The position numbers were made by a program, and so were the translations under genes. From Candidatus Falkowbacteria bacterium (GTDB taxonomy: Bacteria > Patescibacteriota > Patescibacteriia > UBA11705 > JABHMO01), in NCBI GenBank assembly GCA_018674305.1, contig JABHAL010000015.1, forward strand, positions 94,683 through 128,531: DNA of 33,849 nucleotides. The letters are read 5' to 3'. This document shows, one piece after another, positions 13,769 through 21,059 of this stretch (positions are counted from its first letter, which is position 1; every line of letters begins with the position of its first letter). The notes beneath the pieces were generated by a model. That model did not search any database. It was given only the letters and a program-made list of their open reading frames with translations, and was not told where the DNA came from.

Positions 13769-15550
13769 ATGACAGCCAGAAAAAACGACAAAGGTAGCAA
13801 TACTGGAACAAAAAATTCCAAAACTGCTCCCCCAGTGCCAAACGCTCGTAGCGTTGATGCGATGGGTGAAATTTTACTACGAGAGCAGGTTGTATCGATC
13901 GAACAACTTGATCAAGCCAGAGGTGAAATCGCCAAACAAGGTGGAACACTGCAAAGAGCTTTATCAGGGTTAGGACACCTGTCTGAAACTGACTATGTCA
14001 AGCAGATTGCCAAAAGATTTGGTGTGGCCTCGGTGGACATTGATCAAATTGCCATCCCAGAAGATGTTCTGAAGGTTTTTTCAAAACGTGATGCAGTCCG
14101 CTTTGGTATTGTCCCAATTGAAATACAAAAAGACACTCTCTCCATTGTCACTGCTGACCCAGCTGCATCTCTGTACCTCATGGACGATTTTAAACATATG
14201 ACTGGCTTCAAAAAAGTTGAAGTTCTGGTTACCACTGAATCACAATTGGAATCTGCTCTTAATGAATTTTACAAAGAAGACACACTGACTGATGTTTTAG
14301 AAAACTCCGACCTGTCAACTGAAGACATTCGGATATTAAGAGAAGAAGATACTATTGACATGCAACAACTGGAATCAGAATCTGGTGAGGAAAAAGTTGT
14401 CCGCTTTGTAAATTTGATTCTTTACGATGCCATCATGAAAGGCGCTTCAGATATTCACATTGAGAGTTATGAAAAATCTTACCGCGTCCGTTACCGAATC
14501 GACGGAGTTCTTTCAGAGGCGGTTGCTCCGGAAAGCAGAATTCGTAATGCCGTTGTCTCTAGAATCAAAATTATGAGCGACCTGGACATTTCCGAACGCC
14601 GACTTCCACAAGATGGAAGGATTAAACTAAAAATCGGTGACACCAAGGATGTAGATTTTCGCGTTTCAGTTTTACCAACAACCAATGGTGAACACATTGT
14701 CCTTCGAATTCTAGACAAAAGTGCTCTAAAGCTAGACATGACAAAGCTTGGCTTCAACGCTGGGCAATTCGAAGAATTTCAACAAGCTGTTAAGCAACCT
14801 TGGGGCATGGTATTGGTAACTGGGCCAACCGGGTCAGGCAAAACCACCACCCTTTACAGTGCTCTGATGGAATTGAACAAATCAACAGACAAAATTCTAA
14901 CCGCTGAAGACCCAGTTGAAATTACTGTTGAAGGAATTAGTCAGGTTCACATCAATGATGAAATCGGACTAAACTTTGCAGCCGCGCTTAGATCATTTCT
15001 ACGACAAGATCCGGACATTATCATGGTTGGCGAAATTCGCGATTTTGAAACGGCAGAGATTGCCATTAAAGCAGCCTTGACTGGTCACTTGGTACTGTCA
15101 ACATTACACACCAATGATGCCCCTTCAACAATCAATCGTCTATTAAACATGGGAGTAGAACCGTTTTTGGTGACTTCTGCCATCAACTTAATCGCAGCAC
15201 AAAGACTGGTTAGGGTTATTTGCAAGGCATGCAAGGAACCTCTGCCTGTTTCTGCTGACAGGCTACTTGAACTCGGTTTACCGGAAGACAAAATTACTGA
15301 TGCCTGTCTATATCACGGCGTTGGTTGTAAGCGTTGTAATAACACAGGATACAAAGGCCGGATAGGTTTATATGAACTTATGTCCATGGGAGATAAAATT
15401 AGAGAATGCGTTCTCCAAGGCTATTCTGCTATGGAAATCCGACGCGAGGCAACTCGACTCGGTATGCAACCACTTCGAGAATCAGGCATTGATAAAATGC
15501 TAGAAGGTGTAACCACACTTGAGGAAATTTTAAGAGTTACTCGTAAGTAA
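13769..15550 (+). CDS. pilB: Type IV pilus / type II secretion assembly ATPase PilB, 593 aa
   Basis: Cytoplasmic hexameric ATPase that drives pilus fibre assembly. Residues 25-165 form the N-terminal MshEN-type domain, residues 205-330 the N2 domain (ASDIHIE, then RLPQDGRIKLKIG), and the rest the RecA-like ATPase. Walker A is GPTGSGKT at 352-359, the Asp-box/Walker B region contains PDIIMVGEIRD, and the His box LVLSTLHTND follows. The tetracysteine zinc site is present (C485, C488, C520, C523), which separates PilB/GspE from retraction ATPases. Start at 13769 with AAGGAGG upstream. No other pilus genes are in the window, but two ATPase-less relatives lie at 26282-27639. Confidence 0.93.
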   Translation: MTARKNDKGSNTGTKNSKTAPPVPNARSVDAMGEILLREQVVSIEQLDQARGEIAKQGGTLQRALSGLGHLSETDYVKQIAKRFGVASVDIDQIAIPEDVLKVFSKRDAVRFGIVPIEIQKDTLSIVTADPAASLYLMDDFKHMTGFKKVEVLVTTESQLESALNEFYKEDTLTDVLENSDLSTEDIRILREEDTIDMQQLESESGEEKVVRFVNLILYDAIMKGASDIHIESYEKSYRVRYRIDGVLSEAVAPESRIRNAVVSRIKIMSDLDISERRLPQDGRIKLKIGDTKDVDFRVSVLPTTNGEHIVLRILDKSALKLDMTKLGFNAGQFEEFQQAVKQPWGMVLVTGPTGSGKTTTLYSALMELNKSTDKILTAEDPVEITVEGISQVHINDEIGLNFAAALRSFLRQDPDIIMVGEIRDFETAEIAIKAALTGHLVLSTLHTNDAPSTINRLLNMGVEPFLVTSAINLIAAQRLVRVICKACKEPLPVSADRLLELGLPEDKITDACLYHGVGCKRCNNTGYKGRIGLYELMSMGDKIRECVLQGYSAMEIRREATRLGMQPLRESGIDKMLEGVTTLEEILRVTRK

Positions 15551-15554
15551 ACAA

Positions 15555-15584
15555 AAACCCGTAAGTTATCGAACTTACGGGTTT
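15555..15584. terminator. Bidirectional intrinsic terminator
   Basis: A perfect 13-bp stem (AAACCCGTAAGTT), loop ATCG, T-rich on both sides. Separates the convergent pilB and phoH-type genes. Confidence 0.92.
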
Positions 15585-15589
15585 ATTTT

Positions 15590-17023
15590 TTAACGCATAC
15601 GCCTGATTGCTTCTTCCACAAAAGCAGATCTCTCAGGTTTTACAAAACTAATGTGGGCAGCAATTTGCGAATCTTTCCACCTTTCTACAGTAAATGTCAA
15701 TCCATTTGAAAGGGCAGACAAATACTCGCTGTCAATTTGCCCAATGTCACCTGTCAAAATTATCTTTGAGTCATGTCCCAAACGGGTAACTGCAGTTGTA
15801 ATTTCGTGCGGTGTCATATTTTGAACTTCATCAAGAATCAGAATGGTATTATTGACAGTTTTTCCACGAACGTGGATCAAAGGTTCTACAGACAAAATAT
15901 GTTGTGTGATTTGAGCTCTAACGTAGTCAATCACAGCTGAACCATTTTGAATATCTCTGTCTGTAACCAACAAGGAGTAAGCATCAATAATAGGTCTTGC
16001 CCAAGGTTCAAACTTTTCTTCTAACGTGCCAGGATAGTAACCCAGCTCTTTCTCGCCAACAACCGTAATTGGACGCCATACTAGAATCTTGTCGAATTCA
16101 TTATCTGCACTCTCAACAAGTCTCTTGCCAGCCAGCAAGGCCATCAAGGTTTTTCCTGTTCCAGCTGGACCCAGCAAAGTAACCATAGTGGCAGTCGACT
16201 CCATCAAGAGAGCGAGAGCTAAGGCTTGTTCATTATTAACTGGTTTAATTCTTCTTTTCCAGTTACCAGTTTTAGCGTGAGGTCCTTTAACAAAATGAAC
16301 CTTGCCTGTACTGGTCCGATAAATACCTAATGAGGTTTTTGGAGTATCTTTTACTGTCCAATGAAAAACAAATCCAGTGTTTGGATTCACTTCTAACTGA
16401 CCTAATTCCTCGGACAATTCACTAAGAAGAACTCCGTCATCTCGATGTAGTTTATTATTGACATCGCTAGCCTTTTCCGCTGACAACTCAAGATGAATTA
16501 TCCCAGAAAAAATCTGATCTACACTAGAAACCAGTTTATCACGTTGCCAGTCTTCAGATTTAATACTAATAGCACTGGCCTTGATGCGCATATTAACATC
16601 TTGACTAAGAAGAATAACTTCCTTTCCTGCTTGATCGGGCTTTTTATCTTCCTGGTCCTTCCAATGTTTAGCAGTAAGGATAACTCGATTATCCACTTTT
16701 TCCTTTAGTGGATATCCCAGGCCAAGTTTGGAAATATCAGCAGCATTATAATCAACAAAGACTATTCCGCCACCATCAGTTTCTACTCCATTACGTAGGA
16801 ATCTGCCCTGACTTTCCGCTTTTGCTCTGTATTTTTCAATATTCCTGGTTGCTTCTCTAACAGTAAAAGCCAATTGAGGTTTCAACCGTTTGATATCATC
16901 CAATTCTTCAACAACCCACAAAGGGACAACAATGACATTATCTCCTAAGTCATCAATAACAGTGGGGTTGTAAATAAGGATATTTGTGTCAAGTATGTAA
17001 ACTTTCTTTTCCGACTCCGGCAT
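15590..17023 (-). CDS. PIN domain - PhoH ATPase fusion (YlaK/PhoH2-like), 477 aa
   Basis: Predicted RNase/RNA helicase of the PhoH2 type. An N-terminal PIN nuclease domain begins VYILDTNILIYNP with the first catalytic Asp, followed by VVEELDDIKR. A PhoH ATPase domain follows from about residue 255, with Walker A GPAGTGKT at about 285-292 and a Walker B/DEAD-like LILDEVQNMTP near 395, then ILTGDIGQID. This architecture is linked to RNA turnover, in some genomes as a toxin-antitoxin-like module, but no antitoxin gene is seen next to it. Start at 17023 with GGAGG 5 nt upstream; the leader is about 110 nt long and contains a boxA-like GTTCTTTAACC. Confidence 0.92.
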   Translation of the reverse strand: MPESEKKVYILDTNILIYNPTVIDDLGDNVIVVPLWVVEELDDIKRLKPQLAFTVREATRNIEKYRAKAESQGRFLRNGVETDGGGIVFVDYNAADISKLGLGYPLKEKVDNRVILTAKHWKDQEDKKPDQAGKEVILLSQDVNMRIKASAISIKSEDWQRDKLVSSVDQIFSGIIHLELSAEKASDVNNKLHRDDGVLLSELSEELGQLEVNPNTGFVFHWTVKDTPKTSLGIYRTSTGKVHFVKGPHAKTGNWKRRIKPVNNEQALALALLMESTATMVTLLGPAGTGKTLMALLAGKRLVESADNEFDKILVWRPITVVGEKELGYYPGTLEEKFEPWARPIIDAYSLLVTDRDIQNGSAVIDYVRAQITQHILSVEPLIHVRGKTVNNTILILDEVQNMTPHEITTAVTRLGHDSKIILTGDIGQIDSEYLSALSNGLTFTVERWKDSQIAAHISFVKPERSAFVEEAIRRMR

Positions 17024-17113
17024 GTTTCCTCCACAAAATTAAAGCATCTTGTGATTCGGGGTTGAGTTGATAGGATAACCCGCCTCCCAACGCACTAGGG
17101 GTCATGTTTATTT

Positions 17114-17124
17114 GGTTAAAGAAC
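17114..17124 (-). promoter_or_regulatory. boxA-like leader motif GTTCTTTAACC
   Basis: Identical over 11 bases to the motif at 3443-3453. It lies within the phoH leader, just after the transcription start. Confidence 0.4.
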
Positions 17125-17139
17125 AGAAATCAATAGTTA

Positions 17140-17168
17140 AACTTATCAATAATATTAGGCATTGTCAA
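17140..17168 (-). promoter_or_regulatory. Promoter of the PIN-PhoH gene
   Basis: TTGACA (17163-17168), 17-nt spacer, TAAGTT (17140-17145). The leader between 17040 and 17135 also contains CGGGTT/AACCCCG, which can form a weak hairpin. Confidence 0.7.
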
Positions 17169-17220
17169 ACCCTGACCAAATTAATTATAAACTATTATCT
17201 TTTTTATAACAAATATAAAA

Positions 17221-17246
17221 GCTCCACCGTTGATGAACGGTAGAGC
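17221..17246 (-). terminator. Intrinsic terminator
   Basis: GCTCTACCGTT pairs with AACGGTGGAGC on the minus strand (one G-U), loop CATC, then TTTATATT. The mismatch on the plus strand shows it works for the minus strand. Confidence 0.85.
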
Positions 17247-17255
17247 TTTTTTCTC

Positions 17256-17579
17256 TTACTTTCTCCTCAGTCTAGCCAAGTCAGCTTCAGCTTTTTTCTC
17301 TTTGACCGACTTTCGCCTGGTAGTGTGAAACTTCCACACATAAGCTTTTGAGTTATCAGAAGCTCGTTGCCAGACCTTGAACTTTACAGGAAAAGACTTT
17401 CGACTTGCATGTAATCTGGTAATAAACGAATATGGCACACGAAATACTCGATGTTTTTCATCATCAGCGTCAAATATGTCCACCATATCTGTCGACTCAC
17501 TCAACTCTTGCAAGCCACCAACGACGGTTTCATTCGTAAAAGCATCTGCACATTCCACAAACCATTGCTTTTTACTCAT
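17256..17579 (-). CDS. Unknown 107-aa basic protein
   Basis: I recognise no family. The first half is acidic (ESTDMVDIFDADDEKH), while the second half is strongly basic (FHTTRRKSVKEKKAEADLARLRRK at the end) and could bind nucleic acid. There is no membrane segment and only one Cys. Its ATG overlaps the stop codon of the upstream inositol-phosphatase-family gene by four bases (ATGA), so the two are cotranscribed and translationally coupled. The pair ends in the terminator at 17221-17246. Confidence 0.75.
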   Translation of the reverse strand: MSKKQWFVECADAFTNETVVGGLQELSESTDMVDIFDADDEKHRVFRVPYSFITRLHASRKSFPVKFKVWQRASDNSKAYVWKFHTTRRKSVKEKKAEADLARLRRK

Positions 17580-18472
17580 TTCACGTACCTCACATCAAAG
17601 ATTTCACGAAGATCGGCAATTCGACTTTGATGTACTACGATAATTTCATGATCTGTTTGAAACTTCCTTGAGCTGATTTGCAACTGATCTTCCAGTGCAA
17701 TTGCTATTCCTCTCACAGGGACTACATCAAAAAACTTGAAACCAAGCTTTCTGGAAATCCCAAAGATAGGAGTTAAGTCCCATGGAGTTTGCCAACCGGC
17801 ACGCAAAATTGCTGCACCAACTTCACCTTTCCACAACCTAGCAAACATTGTCCCAATACTGCCACCATCTATTTCATGACCACCAGTGATTCCACCCTTT
17901 TTCATAGCGACATCAATCGGCTGTGAATATGTGTATGACGGATCTCGCAGAACCCAACGTTGTTCCATCAATGTTTTACTTTCATCAACCAGAAGTCTCT
18001 CAGCTATATCCATATCAAAGATACGATAGACTCGACTTGAACCAGGCCGGAAGTAAAAAATCTCTTTGGTGTTTACATCACCAATTGCGGCGGCAACAAC
18101 TTCCCCACCTTGGACCAGTGCCAACATCGTACCAACACCATGCGACTGACGTCGCACGAAGGCCTTCGTGCCATCCAAGGGATCAACGGTGAAATATATG
18201 TCACAGTCCGAATGAGTACACTCAATGCGTAACTCATCTTCCTCTGCCACAATTCCAAAGCTAGGAAAACATTCTTGCAAAGACTTGATATAAATTCGCT
18301 GAGCTGCTGCATCAGCTGAGGTCATGACATCATTCATCTGACCGTCATAACCCTGCTTAACCTGGGCTGAAAAACTCAACCTCTCTAGGCGAATCGCCTC
18401 AATGGCTCGACGCACCAATTCCTTCATAATAATACCAACAGCATGCCCATTCAACTCTCCAAAATCACTCAT
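17576..18472 (-). CDS. Inositol monophosphatase-family phosphatase, 298 aa
   Basis: Mg2+-dependent, Li+-sensitive-type sugar/nucleotide phosphatase (IMPase, CysQ and FBPase-like superfamily). Metal-binding motifs are visible: the GIVAEEDE region (first Glu pair), FTVDPLDGTKAF (Asp-x-x-Asp-Gly-Thr) and AGWQTPWDLTPIFGISRKLG (the C-terminal Trp-Asp). The length is slightly above average because of a longer N-terminus. The substrate could be inositol phosphate, 3'-phosphoadenosine-5'-phosphate or another sugar phosphate; sequence alone does not decide. ATG 18472 has GGGAGG 7 nt upstream, and the leader contains a boxA-like GATCTTTAACG (18486-18496). Confidence 0.88.
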   Translation of the reverse strand: MSDFGELNGHAVGIIMKELVRRAIEAIRLERLSFSAQVKQGYDGQMNDVMTSADAAAQRIYIKSLQECFPSFGIVAEEDELRIECTHSDCDIYFTVDPLDGTKAFVRRQSHGVGTMLALVQGGEVVAAAIGDVNTKEIFYFRPGSSRVYRIFDMDIAERLLVDESKTLMEQRWVLRDPSYTYSQPIDVAMKKGGITGGHEIDGGSIGTMFARLWKGEVGAAILRAGWQTPWDLTPIFGISRKLGFKFFDVVPVRGIAIALEDQLQISSRKFQTDHEIIVVHQSRIADLREIFDVRYVK

Positions 18473-18485
18473 TTTACGCCTCCCA

Positions 18486-18496
18486 CGTTAAAGATC
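18486..18496 (-). promoter_or_regulatory. boxA-like leader motif GATCTTTAACG
   Basis: Ten of eleven bases match the pilB leader motif at 13746. It lies between the promoter and the ribosome site. Confidence 0.35.
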
Positions 18497-18506
18497 AATA
18501 CACCAC

Positions 18507-18535
18507 AATATACATTATTTGTATGATTTTGTCAA
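18507..18535 (-). promoter_or_regulatory. Promoter of the inositol-phosphatase-family operon
   Basis: TTGACA (18530-18535), 17-nt spacer, TATATT (18507-18512). Confidence 0.8.
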
Positions 18536-18544
18536 TATTAAAAA

Positions 18545-18570
18545 AAATGCGCTCGAATTTGAACGCATTT
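18545..18570 (-). terminator. Intrinsic terminator
   Basis: On the minus strand AAATGCGTTC pairs with GAGCGCATTT (one G-U), loop AAATTC, followed by TTTT. Ends the ATP-grasp gene. Confidence 0.8.
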
Positions 18571-18577
18571 GTAAACA

Positions 18578-19654
18578 TTACTTCTCCTCCCATTCTTGAG
18601 CATCGATAACTTCCAGAATTCGTTTAGAAAGATTAAAACCTTTTGAGCTCGGATAACCAGGAAAAGCATTCAATTCCACCACGTAGATTTTTTTCCAATC
18701 AGCACTAAACATTATGTCTACACCAGCAAGATCCAAAGCCAAAGCTTTAGTTGAACGGACAGCAATCTTTCTGGCTCGCTGAAGAACTTTTGGTGGTATG
18801 TACTGCAAAAATCGAGCATCTTTCCCCGTCCCGCCCTGAGAAATGTTGGTAGTCACACTTTCTGGTTCATTTACACGGCAGTAAATATAGTTAATATTCC
18901 CTCTGAACACGTAAAATCGCAGATCAAACCTCAAACCATTTATTAGGCCCGCAGGAACAGCTTTTTCAATAATTATGTCTTTTCTTAAAAGCTGTTGAAC
19001 AAACTCTTCATTTCCCGCGACATCCTGAAATCGCCAATTGAATTCAGATTCAGAATTGACAATCTTTCCATCAACAAAGCCAAAATTGGTTTTCCAGTAA
19101 TCCTTGTCCATGTAGGTAATGCCCTTCCCCATGGAGCCGTAACGAACCTTTAAATACAACTGCTCGCCATCATCGACCATCTGCAAAATCTGTTCAAGCT
19201 CACGTGTATAAACTGATTCAGGCACATTAATCCCAGCGCCTTGCAACATCAACTTAGTTAATTCCTTGTCTCGGTCAGTAAAAATGTATAAAGGATGATT
19301 CAAGTAATACACAGTTTTATCATGGTAATGACTGAGCAAAACCAGATTGATTTTTGACCAAAAGCGTCGAAACTTTTCATAAAACTGAGCATTACCATAG
19401 AGACCATCATATCCCTTACACTCAATGTATTTATTCCAATGAGTATGTGGGAAAAACAAGAAGATTATTACAATCTCACTGTCAATCTGAGGTAGTTTGC
19501 CAGCTTCAAGGCACTCATAAGTTTCAATCACATAGTTGGTTCTTTTCATCCTACCGGATCGTAAATTCCGGCATAGTTTAAGGTACGCGTCCCAGTCTTT
19601 TTGCTCTCCGATAACGAGCAACGTTGCGTTGGAATCAACATGACCCACCTCCAT
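18578..19654 (-). CDS. ATP-grasp protein (RimK-like), 358 aa
   Basis: Predicted carboxylate-amine ligase. Residues 1-115 form a preceding alpha/beta domain. The ATP-grasp fold follows: the first ATP-binding strand with Lys (LYLKVRYGSMGKGITYM, about 170), RFDLRFYVFRG near 250, the Gly-rich NISQGGTG, and the Mg2+-binding end DLAGVDIMFSADWKKIYVVELNA, with Asp and the Glu-x-Asn pair. ATP-grasp enzymes of this type add amino acids to proteins, peptides or cofactors; the substrate here is unknown. ATG 19654 has GGAGG upstream. It is transcribed alone between two terminators; upstream lie the Cse60-like genes. Confidence 0.82.
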   Translation of the reverse strand: MEVGHVDSNATLLVIGEQKDWDAYLKLCRNLRSGRMKRTNYVIETYECLEAGKLPQIDSEIVIIFLFFPHTHWNKYIECKGYDGLYGNAQFYEKFRRFWSKINLVLLSHYHDKTVYYLNHPLYIFTDRDKELTKLMLQGAGINVPESVYTRELEQILQMVDDGEQLYLKVRYGSMGKGITYMDKDYWKTNFGFVDGKIVNSESEFNWRFQDVAGNEEFVQQLLRKDIIIEKAVPAGLINGLRFDLRFYVFRGNINYIYCRVNEPESVTTNISQGGTGKDARFLQYIPPKVLQRARKIAVRSTKALALDLAGVDIMFSADWKKIYVVELNAFPGYPSSKGFNLSKRILEVIDAQEWEEK

Positions 19655-19718
19655 TTTGCCACCCTCCTTGCCTTGCCAATAATTAAAATTATAAAAAGAA
19701 CCACAGTTCCGCGCACCA

Positions 19719-19746
19719 AGCTTAACACATGGACAATTTATTTCAA
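19719..19746 (-). promoter_or_regulatory. Promoter of the ATP-grasp gene
   Basis: TTGAAA (19741-19746), 16-nt spacer, TAAGCT (19719-19724). The same unusual -10 occurs at 27682 and 29160. Confidence 0.55.
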
Positions 19747-19777
19747 TTCATTTGTAAAAAGATATCCACAACAAAAA

Positions 19778-19801
19778 ACAGGAGACTATTTAGTCTCCTG
19801 T
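19778..19801 (-). terminator. Intrinsic terminator
   Basis: A 10-bp perfect stem ACAGGAGACT, 4-nt loop, then TTTTTTGT on the minus strand. Ends the 20509-19814 operon. Confidence 0.9.
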
Positions 19802-19813
19802 GTGTTTATATAA

Positions 19814-20278
19814 TCACGAACGTCTTGTTCCATCAGAATACTGTACCAACAAACCTAATGCCGTCCAACCGCCGGAAGATGGCACCGCCATAGATGCAAT
19901 TCGCATGTCTACAAAATGCACATCTCTTCGTGGATTATCATCAATGAAAACATTAACCCGTTCGGACATCTCATCTGCCAACTTCTGATGTTCCATATTG
20001 GTTTCATCCAGGAAAATTTTTACACGTACGCCTTTCAATTGTGCACCTCCTCCTTTCTGCTTCTTGGCTTTGATTCTACTTTTCGAATAATCAACTTTAA
20101 CGCTGATGATTGAATACCATTTTCCATTGTCTTCGGTGTTGCCTGCCAATCTAAAATCCACAAAATTCACAAAAATGTTCGAATGATCGCTCAGCCAGGC
20201 ATTAATTTCATCACTTAGGTTGTCAGCAAATTCCTGATGATTGGTACATTCTTCACGAATAAACATTTTAATTGCCAT
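19814..20278 (-). CDS. Two-copy Cse60-like domain protein, 154 aa
   Basis: The protein consists of two copies of one domain of about 70 residues: copy 1 starts MAIKMFIREECTNHQEFADN, copy 2 starts VRVKIFLDETNMEHQKLADE. They are joined by a Lys/Gly-rich linker (KKQKGGGAQ). Each copy has the pattern KxFxxExxxHQxxADxxxxxxNxxxxD, then a V-D-x-R strand and a final hydrophobic strand VxYS. This resembles the small Cse60-type (sporulation-protein-like) alpha/beta domain; the match is by eye. The gene directly upstream (20288-20509) encodes a single copy. ATG 20278 has AAGGAGG 5 nt upstream; the genes are 9 nt apart. Function unknown. Confidence 0.7.
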   Translation of the reverse strand: MAIKMFIREECTNHQEFADNLSDEINAWLSDHSNIFVNFVDFRLAGNTEDNGKWYSIISVKVDYSKSRIKAKKQKGGGAQLKGVRVKIFLDETNMEHQKLADEMSERVNVFIDDNPRRDVHFVDMRIASMAVPSSGGWTALGLLVQYSDGTRRS

Positions 20279-20287
20279 GATGCCTCC

Positions 20288-20509
20288 TTAGTTTGAGCTA
20301 ATTTTGTAATATTTAATCACAATCGTCAAGACCGCATAATTACCAGCTGCAGTTGTATTAACTTCCACAGAGTCAAGATCAATATTCTCCAAATGTGCCT
20401 CGATCCAGTCATTAGCTTTACTAGCCAAATTGTCAGCTAATTTCTGATGACGCACATTATCTTCATTTAAGAAAATCTTTAGCTTTAAAGGTCGTTTTTC
20501 TTGTGCCAT
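20288..20509 (-). CDS. Single-copy Cse60-like domain protein, 73 aa
   Basis: Contains LKIFLNEDNVRHQKLADNLA, matching both domains of the next protein downstream, and ends in the strand VLTIVIKYYKI. It is soluble and has no Cys. It is the first gene of a two-gene operon; domain duplication of this gene may have given rise to the second. GGAGG lies upstream of ATG 20509, and the leader contains TGTTCTTTATAAA, a weaker version of the boxA-like motif. Confidence 0.72.
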   Translation of the reverse strand: MAQEKRPLKLKIFLNEDNVRHQKLADNLASKANDWIEAHLENIDLDSVEVNTTAAGNYAVLTIVIKYYKISSN

Positions 20510-20544
20510 TTGCAGCCTCCTTTATAAAGAACACTCAGTAAATG

Positions 20545-20573
20545 AATTTAACATATTACTTTTTCATTGTCAA
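20545..20573 (-). promoter_or_regulatory. Promoter of the Cse60-like operon
   Basis: TTGACA (20568-20573), 17-nt spacer, TAAATT (20545-20550). Confidence 0.85.
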
Positions 20574-20585
20574 GTGAAACAAAAA

Positions 20586-20612
20586 CACCCACCTTTACAA
20601 CAAAGATGAGTG
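20586..20612 (-). terminator. Intrinsic terminator downstream of tRNA-Asn
   Basis: CACTCATCTTT pairs with AAAGGTGGGTG on the minus strand (two G-U), loop GTTGT, then TTTTTG. Probably ends the tRNA-Asn transcript; no long gene precedes it. Confidence 0.8.
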
Positions 20613-20739
20613 ATTCATGGCTTATATCAAAGGCAAGCCGAAGATAAAAATTCATATACTAACATTATAACATATCTGCAGTGAACTATTCGTTCCTCAA
20701 GTTCACTGCATGAACCATCCACTCATAAAACATGGTTTA
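20613..20739 (-). other. Structured stretch between tRNA-Asn and its terminator
   Basis: No convincing gene. It contains a perfect 10-bp hairpin GCAGTGAACT/AGTTCACTGC (20678-20709, 12-nt loop) and a small hairpin near 20618-20640 (GGCTT/AAGCC). An extended -10 promoter TGTTATAAT (20664-20669) has an ATG 9 nt downstream at 20655, the same spacing as the His and Asn leaders. The 35-codon frame from there runs through the terminator, so I do not call it a gene. A short non-coding RNA of about 70 nt is possible. Confidence 0.35.
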
Positions 20740-20799
20740 CCATGAAGTCATGCCAAACTTATGATCCCAAACTAGCTTGGTTTCGCATGTACTTCATGG
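20740..20799 (-). other. Trailer hairpin that includes the tRNA-Asn CCA end
   Basis: CCATGAAGT-A-CATGC (20785-20799) pairs with GCATG-ACTTCATGG (20740-20753): 14 bp with one bulge. The first three bases are the CCA of the tRNA. The hairpin could compete with the acceptor end or guide 3' processing. Confidence 0.5.
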
Positions 20800-20871
20800 C
20801 TCCGGGACCAGGATTCGAACCTGGAACTTCGCGTTAACAGCGCGGTGTGTTACCAATTATACCATCCCGAA
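20797..20871 (-). tRNA. tRNA-Asn (GTT)
   Basis: The acceptor stem TTCGGGA pairs with TCCCGGA (one wobble), discriminator G, CCA encoded. The anticodon loop CTGTTAA carries anticodon GTT and the T arm is CCAGG-TTCGAAT-CCTGG. The D stem has one A-C mismatch and the anticodon stem one C-A at 27-43, so the fold is slightly weak but typical. It lies about 76 nt behind the Asn attenuator terminator. Confidence 0.93.
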
Positions 20872-20946
20872 ATAATTATCAATTCATTAATTTAACAAAT
20901 ACTAAATAAATTAAAAAAACAAAATCCAAATATTCATAATCAAAAA

Positions 20947-20965
20947 AACCAGCTTCTCGCTGGTT
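20947..20965 (-). terminator. Attenuator terminator in front of tRNA-Asn
   Basis: AACCAGC-GAGAA-GCTGGTT followed by TTTTT on the minus strand. Its stem and the downstream TTTTGATTAT resemble the tRNA-His attenuator terminator. Confidence 0.85.
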
Positions 20966-21003
20966 GAATATGTACTATTTTACACAAAATAAACTCAACC
21001 AAC
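20947..21003 (-). promoter_or_regulatory. Asn attenuator: antiterminator/terminator pair
   Basis: Segment 2 (GTTGGTTGA, 20995-21003) pairs over 9 bp (one wobble) with segment 3 (TCAACCAGC, 20959-20967), which is also the 5' half of the terminator. An inner stem TATTTT/AAAATA (20986-20991 with 20976-20981) extends the antiterminator. Segment 2 consists of the last codons and TGA stop of the leader peptide. A ribosome reaching the stop would mask it and permit termination; stalling at the Asn codons (21013-21027) would leave it free. Confidence 0.82.
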
Positions 21004-21051
21004 GTTTTGCAGGTTATTATTATTATTGGTTGTGGTTGCTGTGTATTTCAT
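20995..21051 (-). CDS. Asn leader peptide, 18 aa
   Basis: The ORF encodes MKYTATTTNNNNNLQNVG. Five consecutive Asn codons (AAT x4, AAC) lie at 21013-21027 and a sixth follows before the stop. The ATG lies exactly 9 nt after the -10 box, as in the His leader, and both share the surrounding ATGTATGAAA. There is no ribosome site, so translation would be nearly leaderless. The cognate tRNA gene lies directly downstream. Confidence 0.83.
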   Translation of the reverse strand: MKYTATTTNNNNNLQNVG

Positions 21052-21059
21052 ACATTTGT

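Noticed and set aside
20551-20655. 35-codon ORF starting at 20655 (MNFYLRLAFDIS)
   Set aside because: It has the promoter spacing of the leader peptides but runs through a strong terminator and the next promoter; not convincing as a gene.
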